From an uncultured Planctomycetaceae bacterium (lineage in GTDB: Bacteria > Planctomycetota > Planctomycetia > Pirellulales > Pirellulaceae), in assembly GCA_903921945.1 (NCBI GenBank), contig CAIXSC010000759.1:1-14466 (forward strand): 14,466 nucleotides of DNA. The letters run 5' to 3'. The position numbers and the translations under genes are program-made. The notes under the pieces are model-generated. The model searched no databases, was not told the origin of the DNA, and saw nothing but the letters and a program-made list of their open reading frames with translations. Shown piece by piece: positions 13,891-14,466 of the stretch (position 1 is the stretch's first letter; each line of letters begins with the position of its first letter).

Positions 13891-14466
13891 ATGCTTCCAG
13901 CGGTCGTGCCCGTTTTGGTCGGGCCTCTGCAAACGTTGCTCGCGCTCGCGCCGGCGCTGCTTGTCGCGTTGGGCGGATTGCTCTTCGCTCTGTTCACACC
14001 CCGCGGCTGGCGCCTTGTCGCCCGGTTCTTCTGGCATCAAAAGCTGCTGTCCGCCGTGTTGCTGCTCGTCGCGGCCAGCCTTTGGACCGGCCAACCTTGG
14101 CGGACGCTCAGCCGCTCATGGTCCCGATTCCTCCGCTCTTCGGATTCCGCGACAACGCTCGCGGGTTCTGACGCATCCCACGACGGCGCGGCCCATCACG
14201 GCGGATCCCATCACGGCGGATCCCATCACGGCGCGTCCCATCACGGCGGAGCCAGCGACTCGGATGGCGCCACGCCGAGCCGGCTAGCGAACGGGGCGGG
14301 CGGCGCGAATGGCGACGGCTCTGCCACGGCAACCAGCGAGTCCGCGTCGTCGCAGGCCGCGTCGTCGCAGGCTGCGTCGCGCGGCGCCGTTGATGGCTGG
14401 CCGATGTTTCGCGGCGGCGCGGATCGGCGGGCGATTGCATGGTTGGAAGGCGAACCGCGTTCGGCC
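13891..14466 (+). CDS. Membrane-anchored PQQ-like propeller protein, 5' part
   Basis: The frame from ATG 13891 is open for 192 codons to the window edge, so the gene is truncated on the right. Residues 5-35 and about 51-66 are two hydrophobic segments separated by PRGWRLVARFFWHQK, suggesting a membrane hairpin. Residues 83-165 are a low-complexity linker: five five-residue units with four His-His pairs (102-118), an Asp/Gly/Asn-rich part, then an Ala/Ser/Gln repeat. At 170, WPMFRGGADRRAIA matches the typical opening of planctomycete PQQ-like propellers, so the missing part is probably that domain. Arginines flank the second segment on both sides, so topology is not settled; a periplasmic propeller is expected from the family. 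Only a weak GAAG precedes the start, and with the previous stop 6 bp upstream, translational coupling is likely. Confidence 0.8.
   Translation, partial: MLPAVVPVLVGPLQTLLALAPALLVALGGLLFALFTPRGWRLVARFFWHQKLLSAVLLLVAASLWTGQPWRTLSRSWSRFLRSSDSATTLAGSDASHDGAAHHGGSHHGGSHHGASHHGGASDSDGATPSRLANGAGGANGDGSATATSESASSQAASSQAASRGAVDGWPMFRGGADRRAIAWLEGEPRSA
14179..14253 (+). repeat. 15-nt tandem repeat encoding His-His-Gly-rich pentads
   Basis: Units start at 14179 (degenerate, His-Asp), 14194, 14209, 14224 and 14239. The two units at 14194 and 14209 are identical (CATCACGGCGGATCC); the others differ by one to four bases. They encode HHGGS-type pentads at residues 97-121 of the last protein. The period keeps frame, so copy number could vary without loss of the gene. 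Confidence 0.9.
14344..14379 (+). repeat. 15-nt tandem repeat encoding ASSQA units
   Basis: GCGTCGTCGCAGGC(C/T) occurs at 14344 and 14359, with a partial third unit from 14374, encoding Ala-Ser-Ser-Gln-Ala at about 152-163. It is a second, unrelated repeat in the linker of the same protein, just before the propeller opening. Confidence 0.8.

Overview
The window looks like chromosomal DNA of a Planctomycetota bacterium, most likely a Pirellulales-type lineage. It is GC-rich throughout. It encodes large exported proteins of kinds common in that phylum: FG-GAP/VCBS propellers, PQQ-like propellers, a YdjY-domain protein, a very long secreted TPR protein and an oversized RND permease. The intergenic DNA also carries short hairpin-bearing repeats. 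The lineage is inferred from protein families and sequence style; no rRNA or marker gene is present.

Layout, all genes on the + strand. Positions 1-251 hold an imperfect direct repeat with a 160-bp period and small hairpins. Positions 252-685 show no convincing gene. Positions 686-4285 encode a 1199-residue RND/MMPL-type 12-TM transporter. Positions 4286-4726 are non-coding and end in the best promoter of the window (TTGACA, 18 bp, CATAAT at 4579-4608), followed by a leader with two possible hairpins. From 4727 to the right edge there is a co-directional set: a 1333-residue secreted TPR protein (4727-8728), a secreted 7-motif FG-GAP propeller protein (8746-10512), a secreted PQQ-like propeller protein starting at a GTG (10764-12260), a YdjY-domain protein (12298-12990), an unrecognised proline-rich exported protein (13042-13884), and the start of a membrane-anchored PQQ-like propeller protein with a His-rich linker (13891 to beyond 14466). 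Gaps are 17, 251, 37, 51 and 6 bp, so 10764 onward reads as a tight operon, and the TPR and FG-GAP genes form a pair directly upstream.

Nearly every product is predicted to act outside the cytoplasm. TPR arrays and beta-propellers are protein-interaction scaffolds, so the set could specify an envelope-associated assembly; this is an inference, and no catalytic domain is visible in the six genes after the promoter. Recurrent oddities are in-frame tandem repeats (12, 15, 15 and 36 nt units) in exported segments, His-rich stretches in the RND C-terminal tail and in the linker of the last gene, and an RND transporter whose acidic transport motif survives in the second half only.
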